A stretch of DNA of 6,471 bases, taken from positions 1-6,471 of the forward strand of contig JBCDCZ010000260.1 in NCBI GenBank assembly GCA_039180865.1, written 5' to 3'. The translations under genes and the position numbers were made by a program. This document shows positions 1-6,471 of this stretch, piece after piece. The notes beneath the pieces are model-generated. The model had not been told where the DNA came from, did no database searches, and saw only the letters and a list, made by a program, of their open reading frames with translations. The first letter of the stretch is position 1; every line of letters starts with the position of its first letter. The stretch comes from JBCDCU01 sp039180865 (lineage in GTDB: Bacteria > Pseudomonadota > Alphaproteobacteria > Rhizobiales > JACESI01).

Positions 1-60
1 GATATGGATGAAGGCACAAATGCCAAGGACCAGACTTCCCCATAGAATTTGCGTGGTCAT
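1..60 (-). CDS. 5' end of a divergent gene, probable small membrane protein (partial)
   Basis: Read on the minus strand, an ATG at 60-58 opens a frame of 20 codons without a stop up to the window edge. The peptide begins MTTQILWGS and continues LVLGICAFIHI, a hydrophobic stretch that looks like the first membrane segment of an inner-membrane protein. A good Shine-Dalgarno AGGG (plus-strand bases 67-70) lies six bases upstream of the ATG, which supports a real start. The gene is divergent from the efflux operon, and both start within a 92-base gap. The N-terminus vaguely resembles small two-helix bacterial ion-channel proteins, but that is only an impression and 20 residues cannot identify a family. 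Confidence 0.55.
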   Translation of the reverse strand, partial: MTTQILWGSLVLGICAFIHI

Positions 61-102
61 GAAGAGCCCTTTTCTGTCAGTGCAACCAGCGATTGCCTCC
101 GT

Positions 103-120
103 CATTTAACAATGTAAATG
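103..120. promoter_or_regulatory. Inverted repeat, possible operator of the efflux operon
   Basis: CATTTAACAATGTAAATG has perfect 6-bp arms (CATTTA and TAAATG) around a 6-base spacer. It sits 32 bases before the adaptor ATG and between two divergent starts, a usual place for an operator. TTGCCT at 93-98 could be a -35 element, but no convincing -10 is seen in either direction. No regulator gene is visible beside it, and the arms are A/T-rich, so chance is possible. Confidence 0.3.
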
Positions 121-152
121 TAGCGCTTAAGAAGCAAATTGCCGGGGTTACA

Positions 153-1268
153 ATGCGTGTCTTACCTTTGTTTTTTTTAAGTCTTTTCACTTTGTCGGCG
201 TGCAGCGAACAAGCCTTGGACGAACAGGCGTCCGAGCCTCCCGTCAGAGGGCTTAAGACAGTTGTAATCGCAGAAACGGAACAGACAACTGTCCGGCGGT
301 ATCCGAGCGTATTGCAGCCCGGGTCGATTTCAACACTGTCGTTTGAGGTCGCAGGACGCCTCGAGGAAGTCAATCTTGACGTCGGGCAACGCATAAGCGA
401 AGGCGATATCCTAGCGTCCCTCGATACGACATCGCTTGAGATCCAGGTTCAAACGGCAGAAGCGACCCTTGCAGAAATGCAGTCGCTTGCACGCAATGCA
501 GCCGAAGACGCGGAGCGCAAGGCAACGCTGCTAGAAAGACAGGTGGTCTCGAGAGCCATTGCCGATGAGGCACGCACCGAGGCCGAAACAAGTGCAGCCC
601 GCGTTGTTCAGGCACAGCGCGAACTCGACAACGCCCGAGAGAATCTCTCGAAAGCGGAACTCATCGCCCCCTTCGATGGAATCATTAATTCTGTCGAAGT
701 CGATTCCTTCGCCAATGTCGGAGTTGGCGGGGCGGTTGCCACGATTTACGCGGCAGATGCGTTTGAGAGCAGCTTCTCGGTGAGCTTTGAGGTGGTGAAC
801 CGGCTTGCGGTCGGGAAGAAAGTCAATGTCCGCCTTGCCGACAATCCAAGCGTCGTGCTTGATGGTCATGTCAGCGAACTCGGCGCGCGCGCTGATACCG
901 TTTCCTCTTTCCCGGTCGTGGTAAAACTGAACGAAACGGACCCGTCAATGAAAGCCGGTATGGCGGTCGAGATCGCCATTGAGTTCACAGTCCCCCTTGG
1001 CGAAGGCTACAGCCTCCCCCTCTCTGTCTTGCCACTCGACGGTATCCTCGAAGAAGGACAGAAGGCTGAAGATCCAGGCAAAACACAGGTCTATGTCTAT
1101 AACCCGGAGACAAGCACGGTCTCCCGCCGCGATGTCCTGATCGCTGGTGTCCGCGAAAATTCCATCATCATCGTGGATGGCCTCGAACTCGGTGAACGGG
1201 TCGCATCCGCTGGCGTCTCTTTTCTGAGAGACGGACAGAAGGTCAAACTCCTCAACGACGCGAACTGA
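153..1268 (+). CDS. RND efflux periplasmic adaptor lipoprotein (HlyD/AcrA family)
   Basis: The 371-residue periplasmic adaptor (membrane fusion protein) links an RND permease to an outer-membrane channel. The N-terminus is a short lipoprotein signal with the lipobox Leu14-Ser-Ala-Cys17, so the mature protein should be anchored by an acylated Cys17. Domains in order: first lipoyl half about 60-93 (SFEVAGRLEEV, then VGQ..SEGDILASLD); an Ala/Glu/Arg-rich alpha-helical hairpin about 94-168; second lipoyl half about 169-200 with APFDGII at 172-178; beta-barrel about 205-280 including MKAGM; membrane-proximal domain about 283-368. The length is normal for AcrA/MexA-like adaptors. ATG 153 was chosen because it puts the lipobox at the usual place and has a weak GGGG (144-147) five bases upstream. 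An in-frame TTG at 93 would add 20 residues and bury the signal peptide. The permease starts 12 bases after the stop, so the two are almost certainly co-transcribed. The substrate cannot be read from the sequence. Confidence 0.93.
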   Translation: MRVLPLFFLSLFTLSACSEQALDEQASEPPVRGLKTVVIAETEQTTVRRYPSVLQPGSISTLSFEVAGRLEEVNLDVGQRISEGDILASLDTTSLEIQVQTAEATLAEMQSLARNAAEDAERKATLLERQVVSRAIADEARTEAETSAARVVQAQRELDNARENLSKAELIAPFDGIINSVEVDSFANVGVGGAVATIYAADAFESSFSVSFEVVNRLAVGKKVNVRLADNPSVVLDGHVSELGARADTVSSFPVVVKLNETDPSMKAGMAVEIAIEFTVPLGEGYSLPLSVLPLDGILEEGQKAEDPGKTQVYVYNPETSTVSRRDVLIAGVRENSIIIVDGLELGERVASAGVSFLRDGQKVKLLNDAN

Positions 1269-1280
1269 CGGGCCAGCGCG

Positions 1281-4200
1281 ATGCAGTTTCTGACGGCTTT
1301 CGGCCTGCAAAAGACCCGGCTAACGATATTGGTCATGATCGGCCTCATCCTGCAGGGCTTGTTTACCTATACCCAGATGCCGAAACGGGAAAACCCGGCA
1401 ATCACCATTCGCAACGCCCTCGTCACGGTCACCTTTCCGGGCATGGCGCCGGACCGGATGGAAGATCTAATCGTCGTTCCAATCGAGCGCAAAGCCCGTG
1501 AGATTGGAGAGATAGAAGACATCAACGTCCTGATTACAACCGGGCGGGCAGTCGTCACGCTCACCATTTACGACGCGATCCCAAAGGACGATCTTGAAGA
1601 GATTTTTCAGGATATCCGCAACCGGATGGAAGAAGTCGAGCAGGAACTGCCGGAAGGAACGCAAGGCCCCTTTGTCAACACGAATTACGGTGACGTTGCG
1701 ATCGCAACCGTTGCCGTAACCGGCGAAGGCTTTTCAGACGCTGAGATCGAAGATGCCGCCGATGATTTAAGAACAAGCCTCTACACCATCGAAGGCATTA
1801 CCAAGGTCACCTTGTTCGGTGTTCAGGAAGAACGGATCTGGCTCGAGATCGATTCACGCAAACTCGCTGCGATCGGCGTTCAATTGCCCCAGGTCATTCA
1901 GGATCTCCAAGCGCAGAATGTTATTCTACCCGCCGGTGAACTTGATGCTGACGGCACAACCCTCATCCTGGAAGCCAATGGCGATCTCGGCTCGGTTGAT
2001 GAAATCGGCAATATCCTCACAAAAGTCGACGGGCTCGCGGGCTTTGTTCGATTGCAGGACCTGATGACGGTCCGTCGCGGCTTCATCGATCCTCCCGACA
2101 AACCTGTCACCTTTAACGGTCAATCGGCCGTCATTGTCAGCATAGAAATGGCTGATACCGAGGACATACAAAAGATCGGCGCACGGCTTGAAGAAGAAAT
2201 CCCGCGATTTGAGGTCAGACAACCGATTGGGATCTCTTATTCTTTCTCCACATTCCAGGAGACGAATGTCACAACATCGATCAACAGCGCGCTTTCCAAC
2301 GTCGCGCAGACCTTCGTCGTGGTTGTGCTGGTCATGCTTGTCTTTCTGGGCCTGACACCCGCGCTGATCATCGCGTGCATCGTCCCGTTTTCCGTCATGT
2401 TCGCCCTAATGGGCATGGCCTACATGGAAATCGAGCTGCAGCAGATTTCAATTGCGGCAGCCATCATTTCGCTCGGGCTTCTGGTCGATAACGGCCTTGT
2501 GGTGGTCGAAGATATTCAAAAGCGCATAGCCAATGGTGAAGATCCGAAAGATGCTGCGTTATCTGCCGGAGGTCAGTTCTTTACGCCGCTTGGCGTTGCA
2601 TCCATCACAACCGTATCAGCCTTTGTTCCCATGCTCATTCTTGAAGGAACGGAAGGCGAGTTTGCCTTCTCTCTTGGCGCAGTCGTCGGTGTTGTTCTTC
2701 TCGGATCCTGGCTGAGCGCACTCTATGTCCTGCCGTCGCTGTGCGTCTGGTTCATCAGGCCAAAGAAGGATACATCCGATGCCAAACCAAGTCTGCTCGT
2801 TCAGATTTACGGCACGGTAATCGACAAAACGCTGATACTCGGACCGGTCATCATCCTGCTGTGTTACGGCGCCGTGGTTGCCTCCACGACGCTCTTCTCG
2901 TCAGTCAAACAGGAGATGTTCCCGCTCGCGGAACGTGCGGAATATCTGATTTATCTCGACATGCCAAAAGGGACCGCGATCAAACGCACGGCAGAAGAAG
3001 CGCGGGCCGTCGAAGCCTGGCTTCTCGACAAAGATCAAAATCCGGAAGTGAAGAACACGACTGTCTTTGTCGGCGATGGCGGACCAAGGTTCTACCTCGC
3101 GCTCAATCCAGCAGACACCGATCCGGCAAGTGCCTTTATCGTCATCAATACCGAGGATTTCGACGGCGCTGTAACGGCCGCTAAACGCGCGCAGGACTAT
3201 CTCTTGGTCAACCATCCGGCCGCCCGTTTCAAAGTTAAACGGCTTTCCATGGGTGGCGGTGAATCCGGCATCGTCGAAATCGACATATCCGGCCCTGACG
3301 CCGATCAACTGCTTGCCTACGCCCGCGATGTGGAAGCAGGCTTTGCTGAGATCCCGGGAATTGTCCAAAACGAAAACGACTGGGGTAACAAATCGCTCAA
3401 GATGGTGATCAACGTCGCACAGGACAAAGCCCGCGAATTCGGCGTCACCTCCGAAGACATCTCCAACGTTATGGACACGTTCTTCTCGGGCACAGCCTAT
3501 TCGACCTATCGCGAGGGAACAGACTCCATACCGATTTCAGTGAGAGCGAGCGAAACGTTCAGGGACAGTCTGGAAGATCTCGCAAACCTCTCGATCCCGG
3601 CTAATGGACAACTGATCTCGCTCGATCAGGTTGCAACCTTCGAACCCAAACTGGAACTCTCGCAATTACGGCGCGAGAATCAGGTGCGGCAGATCAAAAT
3701 TTCCGGGAAGAGCGAAACTCTATCAGCGCTCGAGGTCGTCGCGCTGATGAAACCGACTTTGGACAGTCTTGGTCTGGAGCCTGAATACAATCTTCACATT
3801 GGCGGCGAGACGGAAAATTCATCCGACGTCAACGAGTTGCTGCTCGGCGGGATGCCGCTTGCAATCACCATTATGCTGCTTGCACTCGTCTTTCAGTTTA
3901 ACTCGGCACGCCGCGTTCTTCTGACCTTCATGACAATCCCTTTGATCATCATCGGCGCACCAATCGCCCTTCTTCTGACCAGCCAGCCTTTGTCCTTCTT
4001 TGCAATCCTCGGCCTGATTTCACTGGCTGGCATTATCATCAACAATGCCATTGTCTTGATTGATCAGATCGATATCGAACGAGAGACCATGGCTTTGAAG
4101 GAAGCCGTCGTTGAAGCGTCGAAGAAGCGCGTGACACCCATTCTCCTGACCTCGCTCACAACGGTTTTGGGCCTCGTTCCAATGGCCGTTGCGGGCGGTG

Positions 4201-4322
4201 CCCTGTTCGAACCAATGGCGACTTTGATGATCGGCGGACTGGTTTTCTCGTCGATCCTCAGCCTCTTCTTTGTGCCGGGTGGGTATTACCTCTTCTTCCG
4301 CGGTTTCGGTAAGGCAGGATAG
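1281..4322 (+). CDS. RND efflux permease, AcrB/HAE-like superfamily
   Basis: This 1013-residue inner-membrane pump protein has the usual RND plan: TM1 about 13-31, a large periplasmic loop to about 340, TM2-TM6 about 341-485, TM7 about 517-537, a second large loop to about 855, and TM8-TM12 about 856-1000. The loop start FPGMAPDRMEDLIVVPIE (52-69) is a hallmark of ACR_tran proteins. The TM4 signature reads LGLLVDNGLVVVED (398-411), TM10 reads AGIIINNAIVLID (916-928), and TM11 keeps the Arg950...Thr957 pair matching AcrB R971 and T978. Compared with AcrB, D407 is kept as Asp403, D408 is Asn404, and K940 is Asn921. The pump should use the proton-motive force and work with the adaptor just upstream and a TolC-like channel encoded elsewhere. 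The start follows the adaptor stop by 12 bases with only a weak ribosome site, which suggests translational coupling. The protein is full length with no frameshift. The exported compound is unknown. Confidence 0.95.
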   Translation: MQFLTAFGLQKTRLTILVMIGLILQGLFTYTQMPKRENPAITIRNALVTVTFPGMAPDRMEDLIVVPIERKAREIGEIEDINVLITTGRAVVTLTIYDAIPKDDLEEIFQDIRNRMEEVEQELPEGTQGPFVNTNYGDVAIATVAVTGEGFSDAEIEDAADDLRTSLYTIEGITKVTLFGVQEERIWLEIDSRKLAAIGVQLPQVIQDLQAQNVILPAGELDADGTTLILEANGDLGSVDEIGNILTKVDGLAGFVRLQDLMTVRRGFIDPPDKPVTFNGQSAVIVSIEMADTEDIQKIGARLEEEIPRFEVRQPIGISYSFSTFQETNVTTSINSALSNVAQTFVVVVLVMLVFLGLTPALIIACIVPFSVMFALMGMAYMEIELQQISIAAAIISLGLLVDNGLVVVEDIQKRIANGEDPKDAALSAGGQFFTPLGVASITTVSAFVPMLILEGTEGEFAFSLGAVVGVVLLGSWLSALYVLPSLCVWFIRPKKDTSDAKPSLLVQIYGTVIDKTLILGPVIILLCYGAVVASTTLFSSVKQEMFPLAERAEYLIYLDMPKGTAIKRTAEEARAVEAWLLDKDQNPEVKNTTVFVGDGGPRFYLALNPADTDPASAFIVINTEDFDGAVTAAKRAQDYLLVNHPAARFKVKRLSMGGGESGIVEIDISGPDADQLLAYARDVEAGFAEIPGIVQNENDWGNKSLKMVINVAQDKAREFGVTSEDISNVMDTFFSGTAYSTYREGTDSIPISVRASETFRDSLEDLANLSIPANGQLISLDQVATFEPKLELSQLRRENQVRQIKISGKSETLSALEVVALMKPTLDSLGLEPEYNLHIGGETENSSDVNELLLGGMPLAITIMLLALVFQFNSARRVLLTFMTIPLIIIGAPIALLLTSQPLSFFAILGLISLAGIIINNAIVLIDQIDIERETMALKEAVVEASKKRVTPILLTSLTTVLGLVPMAVAGGALFEPMATLMIGGLVFSSILSLFFVPGGYYLFFRGFGKAG

Positions 4323-4469
4323 GCGTCAAGAAACACTGCCAATAGGTACGCTGTTAAAGACTGTCTAAAACCATTTATGAAGCGCAGGAAAACCAGGTTT
4401 AATACAGTGAATCAAACGACTAAGCTCGACTTGGTGAAAACAAGGACGCGAAAACACCTGCTCCAATCA
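4323..4469. other. Convergent intergenic region without a clear terminator
   Basis: These 147 bases lie between the ends of the permease gene and the convergent regulator gene. I see no plausible coding frame. Two very short perfect inverted repeats occur, AGAC-T-GTCT at 4358-4366 and AAACC-A-GGTTT at 4390-4400. Their one-base loops and lack of a following T-run on either strand argue against intrinsic terminators. Termination may be Rho-dependent or overlap the gene ends. Confidence 0.5.
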
Positions 4470-5243
4470 CTAGATATCTTTTTCTGAATCCCATTCCCGA
4501 CGCATTGAAACAATGAGTTTTTGTTCCTCCTGTCTTTGATGAGCCTCCGCGAGAGTCCGCTGGTGCTCTAGATGCAAACGCATGGCATCGCGCGCGACCG
4601 TGGGATCGCCGTTCTCCAGGGCCGTGCAAATGGCAACATGTTGCTGGGCAAGCGCTTGCCAGGTAATCCTGCTTTCATGGCTTAATCTGTGACTAAGCTC
4701 AACGCCGCTTTGCATGAGGTCGTAAAGACTTCGGGCAACCTGAATGGAAACGACATTGCCACTGGCTTCGATAATCGCCATGTGAAATTCGGCGTCTGCT
4801 TGACGAGCCTTTGAAAGATCCCCCGCCTCGATCGCTTCGAGCATTTGCTGATTTATTTCTACTATTCGAGCGCAGTCGCTTTCGTTTCCGCTTGCTGCAA
4901 CCTCGCTCGCACAGGCGGTTTCAAGCAAGATCCGAAATTTCAGATAATCGTCCCGCACCCTTGGGATGGAGTTCAGCAAAGTGACCATCGGGTCGCTTAT
5001 TGAAGCGCCCAGATTTTCGGACACTCTCAGGCCAGACCCTCTTTTTGATATGAGCAACCCTTCGGTCGTGAGCGCTTTCAGAGCGGTCCGCAGCGTTGTT
5101 CTGGATATGCCCATTCGGTCACAGAGGTCCCGCTCCCCCGGTAAGACATCACCAGGCTTCAGTATGTCGAGCGCAATGAGTTCACGAATTTGGAGGGCCG
5201 TTGCATCGGAGACATTTGGCGTTTCAACGATTTTGAAGGGCAT
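4470..5243 (-). CDS. GntR/FadR-family transcriptional regulator (FCD domain), LldR-like
   Basis: With the start used here the protein has 257 residues. The N-terminal winged helix-turn-helix spans about 10-75 and contains the GntR signature LPGERDL (34-40), the recognition helix MGISRTTLRTALKAL (44-58) and the wing GLLISKRGSGLRV. The C-terminal all-helical FCD domain spans about 97-232. D150-AEF-H154, H202 and H224 (or H227) fit the Asp/His metal-binding set of this family, which commonly senses carboxylic acids. The gene is divergent from a lactate dehydrogenase-type gene, so it probably controls that gene and itself; lactate or a related hydroxy acid is the likely effector by inference. In-frame ATGs also exist at 5291, 5267 and 5255. 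I favour 5243 because MPFKIVET is a typical FadR-family beginning and the 5291 ATG lies inside the predicted operator and -10 box. None of the candidate starts has a strong ribosome site. The last ~25 residues are charged and possibly disordered. Confidence 0.9.
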   Translation of the reverse strand: MPFKIVETPNVSDATALQIRELIALDILKPGDVLPGERDLCDRMGISRTTLRTALKALTTEGLLISKRGSGLRVSENLGASISDPMVTLLNSIPRVRDDYLKFRILLETACASEVAASGNESDCARIVEINQQMLEAIEAGDLSKARQADAEFHMAIIEASGNVVSIQVARSLYDLMQSGVELSHRLSHESRITWQALAQQHVAICTALENGDPTVARDAMRLHLEHQRTLAEAHQRQEEQKLIVSMRREWDSEKDI

Positions 5244-5260
5244 TTCGGAGACCATCTTGA

Positions 5261-5288
5261 TTGTCATAAAGTCTGCTGGTATTACGAT
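5261..5288 (+). promoter_or_regulatory. Candidate sigma-70 promoter of the dehydrogenase gene
   Basis: TTGTCA at 5261-5266 (five of six matches to the -35 consensus) is followed after 16 bases by TACGAT at 5283-5288 (four of six to the -10 consensus). Transcription would begin near 5295, leaving a leader of about 20 bases that includes the ribosome site. The -10 lies inside the predicted operator, which would suit repression. Prediction by eye only. Confidence 0.4.
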
Positions 5289-5295
5289 CATACCA
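5277..5295. promoter_or_regulatory. Predicted operator of the GntR/FadR-type regulator
   Basis: TGGTATTACGATCATACCA is an inverted repeat with perfect 6-bp arms (TGGTAT / ATACCA) and a 7-base centre; seven of nine base pairs match across the axis. Its first 11 bases, TGGTATTACGA, fit the FadR-subfamily consensus TNGTNNNACNA exactly. It lies between the regulator and dehydrogenase genes and overlaps candidate -10 boxes on both strands, so one bound dimer could repress both directions. Binding by this particular regulator is inferred from position and consensus. Confidence 0.6.
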
Positions 5296-5315
5296 ATTTA
5301 TCTGTCAGGATGCAA
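5287..5315 (-). promoter_or_regulatory. Candidate promoter of the regulator gene
   Basis: On the minus strand, TTGCAT (plus bases 5310-5315) and TATGAT (5287-5292, five of six matches to the -10 consensus) are 17 bases apart. The -35 is poor (three of six). CTGACA at 5303-5308 is an alternative, with CGTAAT 16 bases further on. The TATGAT box contains the ATG at 5291, which argues that translation of the regulator starts further downstream. Confidence 0.35.
5307..5310 (+). promoter_or_regulatory. Ribosome binding site fixing the dehydrogenase start
   Basis: AGGA lies six bases before the ATG at 5317, a normal Shine-Dalgarno spacing. It selects this start over the long in-frame upstream extension, which runs antisense through the regulator gene. 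Confidence 0.65.
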
Positions 5316-5316
5316 A

Positions 5317-6465
5317 ATGAACCTTCACGATTGCCACAATTTTAAAGAGTTCAGACGCTTGGCGAAGAAGCGTCTTCCCTCTCCTATCTTTCACTACATT
5401 GACGGGGCTGCCGATGACGAGGTGACCTATCAAAGAAACACATCGGCTTACGATCACGTGGATCTTGTCCCCAATGTCCTGAATGGCGTCGCGGAAGTCG
5501 ACATGAGTGTCACCGTTATGGGACAGAAGCTCGCAATGCCGCTTTATTGCGCGCCGACCGCGCTGCAGCGCTTGTTCCACTATGACGGCGAACGAGCTGT
5601 TGCAAAGGCAGCGTCGAAATTCGGAACGATGTTCGGTGTTTCATCGCTTGCAACGGTGAGCGTGGAAGAAATAGCCGCGATCTCCGATACGCCGAAGATG
5701 TTTCAGTTTTACTTTCACAAGGATCGAGGACTGAACGATGCGCTTCTCCAGCGAGCCAAGGAAGCCAAGTTCAACGTAATGGCACTGACGGTTGACACCA
5801 TAACCGGTGGGAATCGAGAGCGTGATCTCAAGACCGGCTTTACCTCTCCGCCAAAGCTCACGCCATCCAGTCTCTTCAGTTTCGCGACCCATCCGATGTG
5901 GGCCTGGAACTTTCTGACAAAGCCAAAATTCGATATGCCGCACCTTTCCGGATATGTGTCCGAAGGGACCAATCTTGCGGTCTCCGTCGGCGAGTATTTT
6001 TCGACCATGCTTGATCAATCAATGAACTGGAAGGATGCGGAAAAGCTCTGCCGGGACTGGGACGGTGAATTTGCTCTCAAAGGTATCATGAGCGTTGAGG
6101 ATGCAAAGCGTGCCGTCGATATTGGCTGTACCGGAATAATGGTCTCAAACCATGGCGGCAGACAACTTGACGGATCACGTGCTCCATTCGACCAACTGGC
6201 CGAGATTTGCGACGCGGTTGGTGATAAAATCGATGTAATCTGCGAAGGAGGCATCCAACGCGGAACGCATGTTCTCAAGGCGTTATCTTTGGGAGCGAAA
6301 GCCTGTTCTGGTGGTCGACTTTATTTGTATTCGCTAGCGGCGGCGGGACAAGCCGGTGTTGAAAAAGCGCTTGGAAACTTCAGAACAGAAATCGAAAGAG
6401 ACATGAAGCTCATGGGCATCAAGAGCTTGGACCAATTATCTCGCGATAATTTGCGGTTTCGGTAA
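5317..6465 (+). CDS. lldD: FMN-dependent alpha-hydroxy-acid dehydrogenase, L-lactate dehydrogenase type
   Basis: This 382-residue flavoprotein probably oxidises L-lactate (or a close 2-hydroxy acid) to the 2-oxo acid and passes electrons to the respiratory quinone pool. The family's (beta/alpha)8 barrel landmarks are present: Tyr27 in FHYIDGAADDE; APTALQRLFH (79-88); Gln130 and Tyr132 in MFQFYFHKDRG; LTVDTITGGNRERD (157-170); flavin-contacting Lys255 in LKGI; the catalytic His279 and substrate-binding Arg282 in SNHGGRQLDG (277-286); and the FMN-phosphate region EGGIQRG (310-316) and GGRLYLY (332-338). The segment between about 180 and 235 is long and rich in Phe, Trp and Met, fitting the membrane-docking insertion of LldD and mandelate dehydrogenase rather than a soluble oxidase. 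The length is normal for LldD. ATG 5317 has an AGGA ribosome site and a typical N-terminus. Odd points are Glu310 where Asp is usual and Leu335 where Pro or Ala is common. Control by the divergent FadR-type regulator is likely. Glycolate or another hydroxy acid remains possible as substrate. Confidence 0.92.
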   Translation: MNLHDCHNFKEFRRLAKKRLPSPIFHYIDGAADDEVTYQRNTSAYDHVDLVPNVLNGVAEVDMSVTVMGQKLAMPLYCAPTALQRLFHYDGERAVAKAASKFGTMFGVSSLATVSVEEIAAISDTPKMFQFYFHKDRGLNDALLQRAKEAKFNVMALTVDTITGGNRERDLKTGFTSPPKLTPSSLFSFATHPMWAWNFLTKPKFDMPHLSGYVSEGTNLAVSVGEYFSTMLDQSMNWKDAEKLCRDWDGEFALKGIMSVEDAKRAVDIGCTGIMVSNHGGRQLDGSRAPFDQLAEICDAVGDKIDVICEGGIQRGTHVLKALSLGAKACSGGRLYLYSLAAAGQAGVEKALGNFRTEIERDMKLMGIKSLDQLSRDNLRFR

Positions 6466-6471
6466 GGGGGA
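6464..6471 (+). promoter_or_regulatory. Shine-Dalgarno-like run for a gene beyond the window
   Basis: The dehydrogenase stop TAA is embedded in TAAGGGGGA at the window edge. The purine run AAGGGGGA resembles a strong ribosome site, so a co-directional gene probably starts within about ten bases past the right edge, making the dehydrogenase the first gene of an operon. The start codon itself is not visible. Confidence 0.4.

Noticed and set aside
93..152. Upstream TTG start that would add 20 residues to the adaptor
   Set aside because: It would place a polar segment before the lipoprotein signal peptide and spoil the lipobox position; the ATG at 153 fits better.
2741..3184. Plus-strand open frame of 147 codons in another frame of the permease gene
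   Set aside because: Its Arg/His/Ser-rich composition is typical of an off-frame translation, and it lies wholly within the well-supported permease.
2901..3368. Minus-strand open frame of 155 codons inside the permease gene
   Set aside because: It is a shadow of the permease frame: its product has no recognisable domain, no ribosome site was noted, and the opposite strand is unambiguously coding.
4358..4400. Two tiny palindromes after the permease gene as terminators
   Set aside because: Stems are only 4-5 bp with one-base loops and no T-run, so they would not form stable terminator hairpins.
5244..5291. Longer regulator beginning at the ATG at 5291
   Set aside because: That ATG lies inside the predicted operator and -10 box, and the added 16 residues resemble no conserved part of the family. 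It is not fully excluded, since no candidate start has a strong ribosome site.
4966..5316. In-frame 117-codon N-terminal extension of the dehydrogenase frame
   Set aside because: It runs antisense through the DNA-binding domain of the regulator gene, has no family resemblance, and the ATG at 5317 has its own ribosome site and a typical LldD N-terminus.

Overview
The window holds two complete gene sets and one gene cut by the left edge. Protein flavour (an RND permease with a lipoprotein adaptor and no linked outer-membrane factor, a FadR-type GntR regulator divergent from a long LldD-type flavoprotein) and a base composition that looks roughly 50-55% G+C suggest an alphaproteobacterium. That placement is inference from family resemblance, not a measured result.

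Left block (1-4322). A truncated minus-strand gene starts at 60 and reads out of the window; only 20 hydrophobic residues are visible. It is divergent from a two-gene plus-strand operon: a lipoprotein periplasmic adaptor (153-1268) followed 12 bases later by an RND inner-membrane permease (1281-4322). The 92-base gap between the divergent starts contains a perfect 6-bp-arm inverted repeat at 103-120 that could be an operator. Adaptor and permease should form a tripartite efflux pump with a TolC-type channel encoded elsewhere. The permease lacks the classical AcrB Asp-Asp/Lys proton relay: it has Asp403-Asn404 in TM4 and Asn921-Asn922 in TM10.

Middle (4323-4469). A 147-base convergent intergenic stretch without a recognisable gene or a clear intrinsic terminator.

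Right block (4470-6471). A minus-strand GntR/FadR-family (FCD) regulator is divergent from an FMN-dependent L-lactate dehydrogenase-type alpha-hydroxy-acid dehydrogenase (5317-6465). The short region between them carries a 19-bp inverted repeat at 5277-5295. Its left part matches the FadR-family consensus TNGTNNNACNA, and it covers plausible -10 elements of promoters facing both ways. This is a compact local circuit in which the regulator probably controls both itself and the dehydrogenase in response to a hydroxy acid such as lactate. A purine-rich Shine-Dalgarno-like run directly after the dehydrogenase stop suggests that the operon continues past the right edge.

I see no RNA genes, mobile elements, CRISPR arrays, or sign of a wholly new system. 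The most informative items are the divergent operator and the modified proton-relay residues of the permease.
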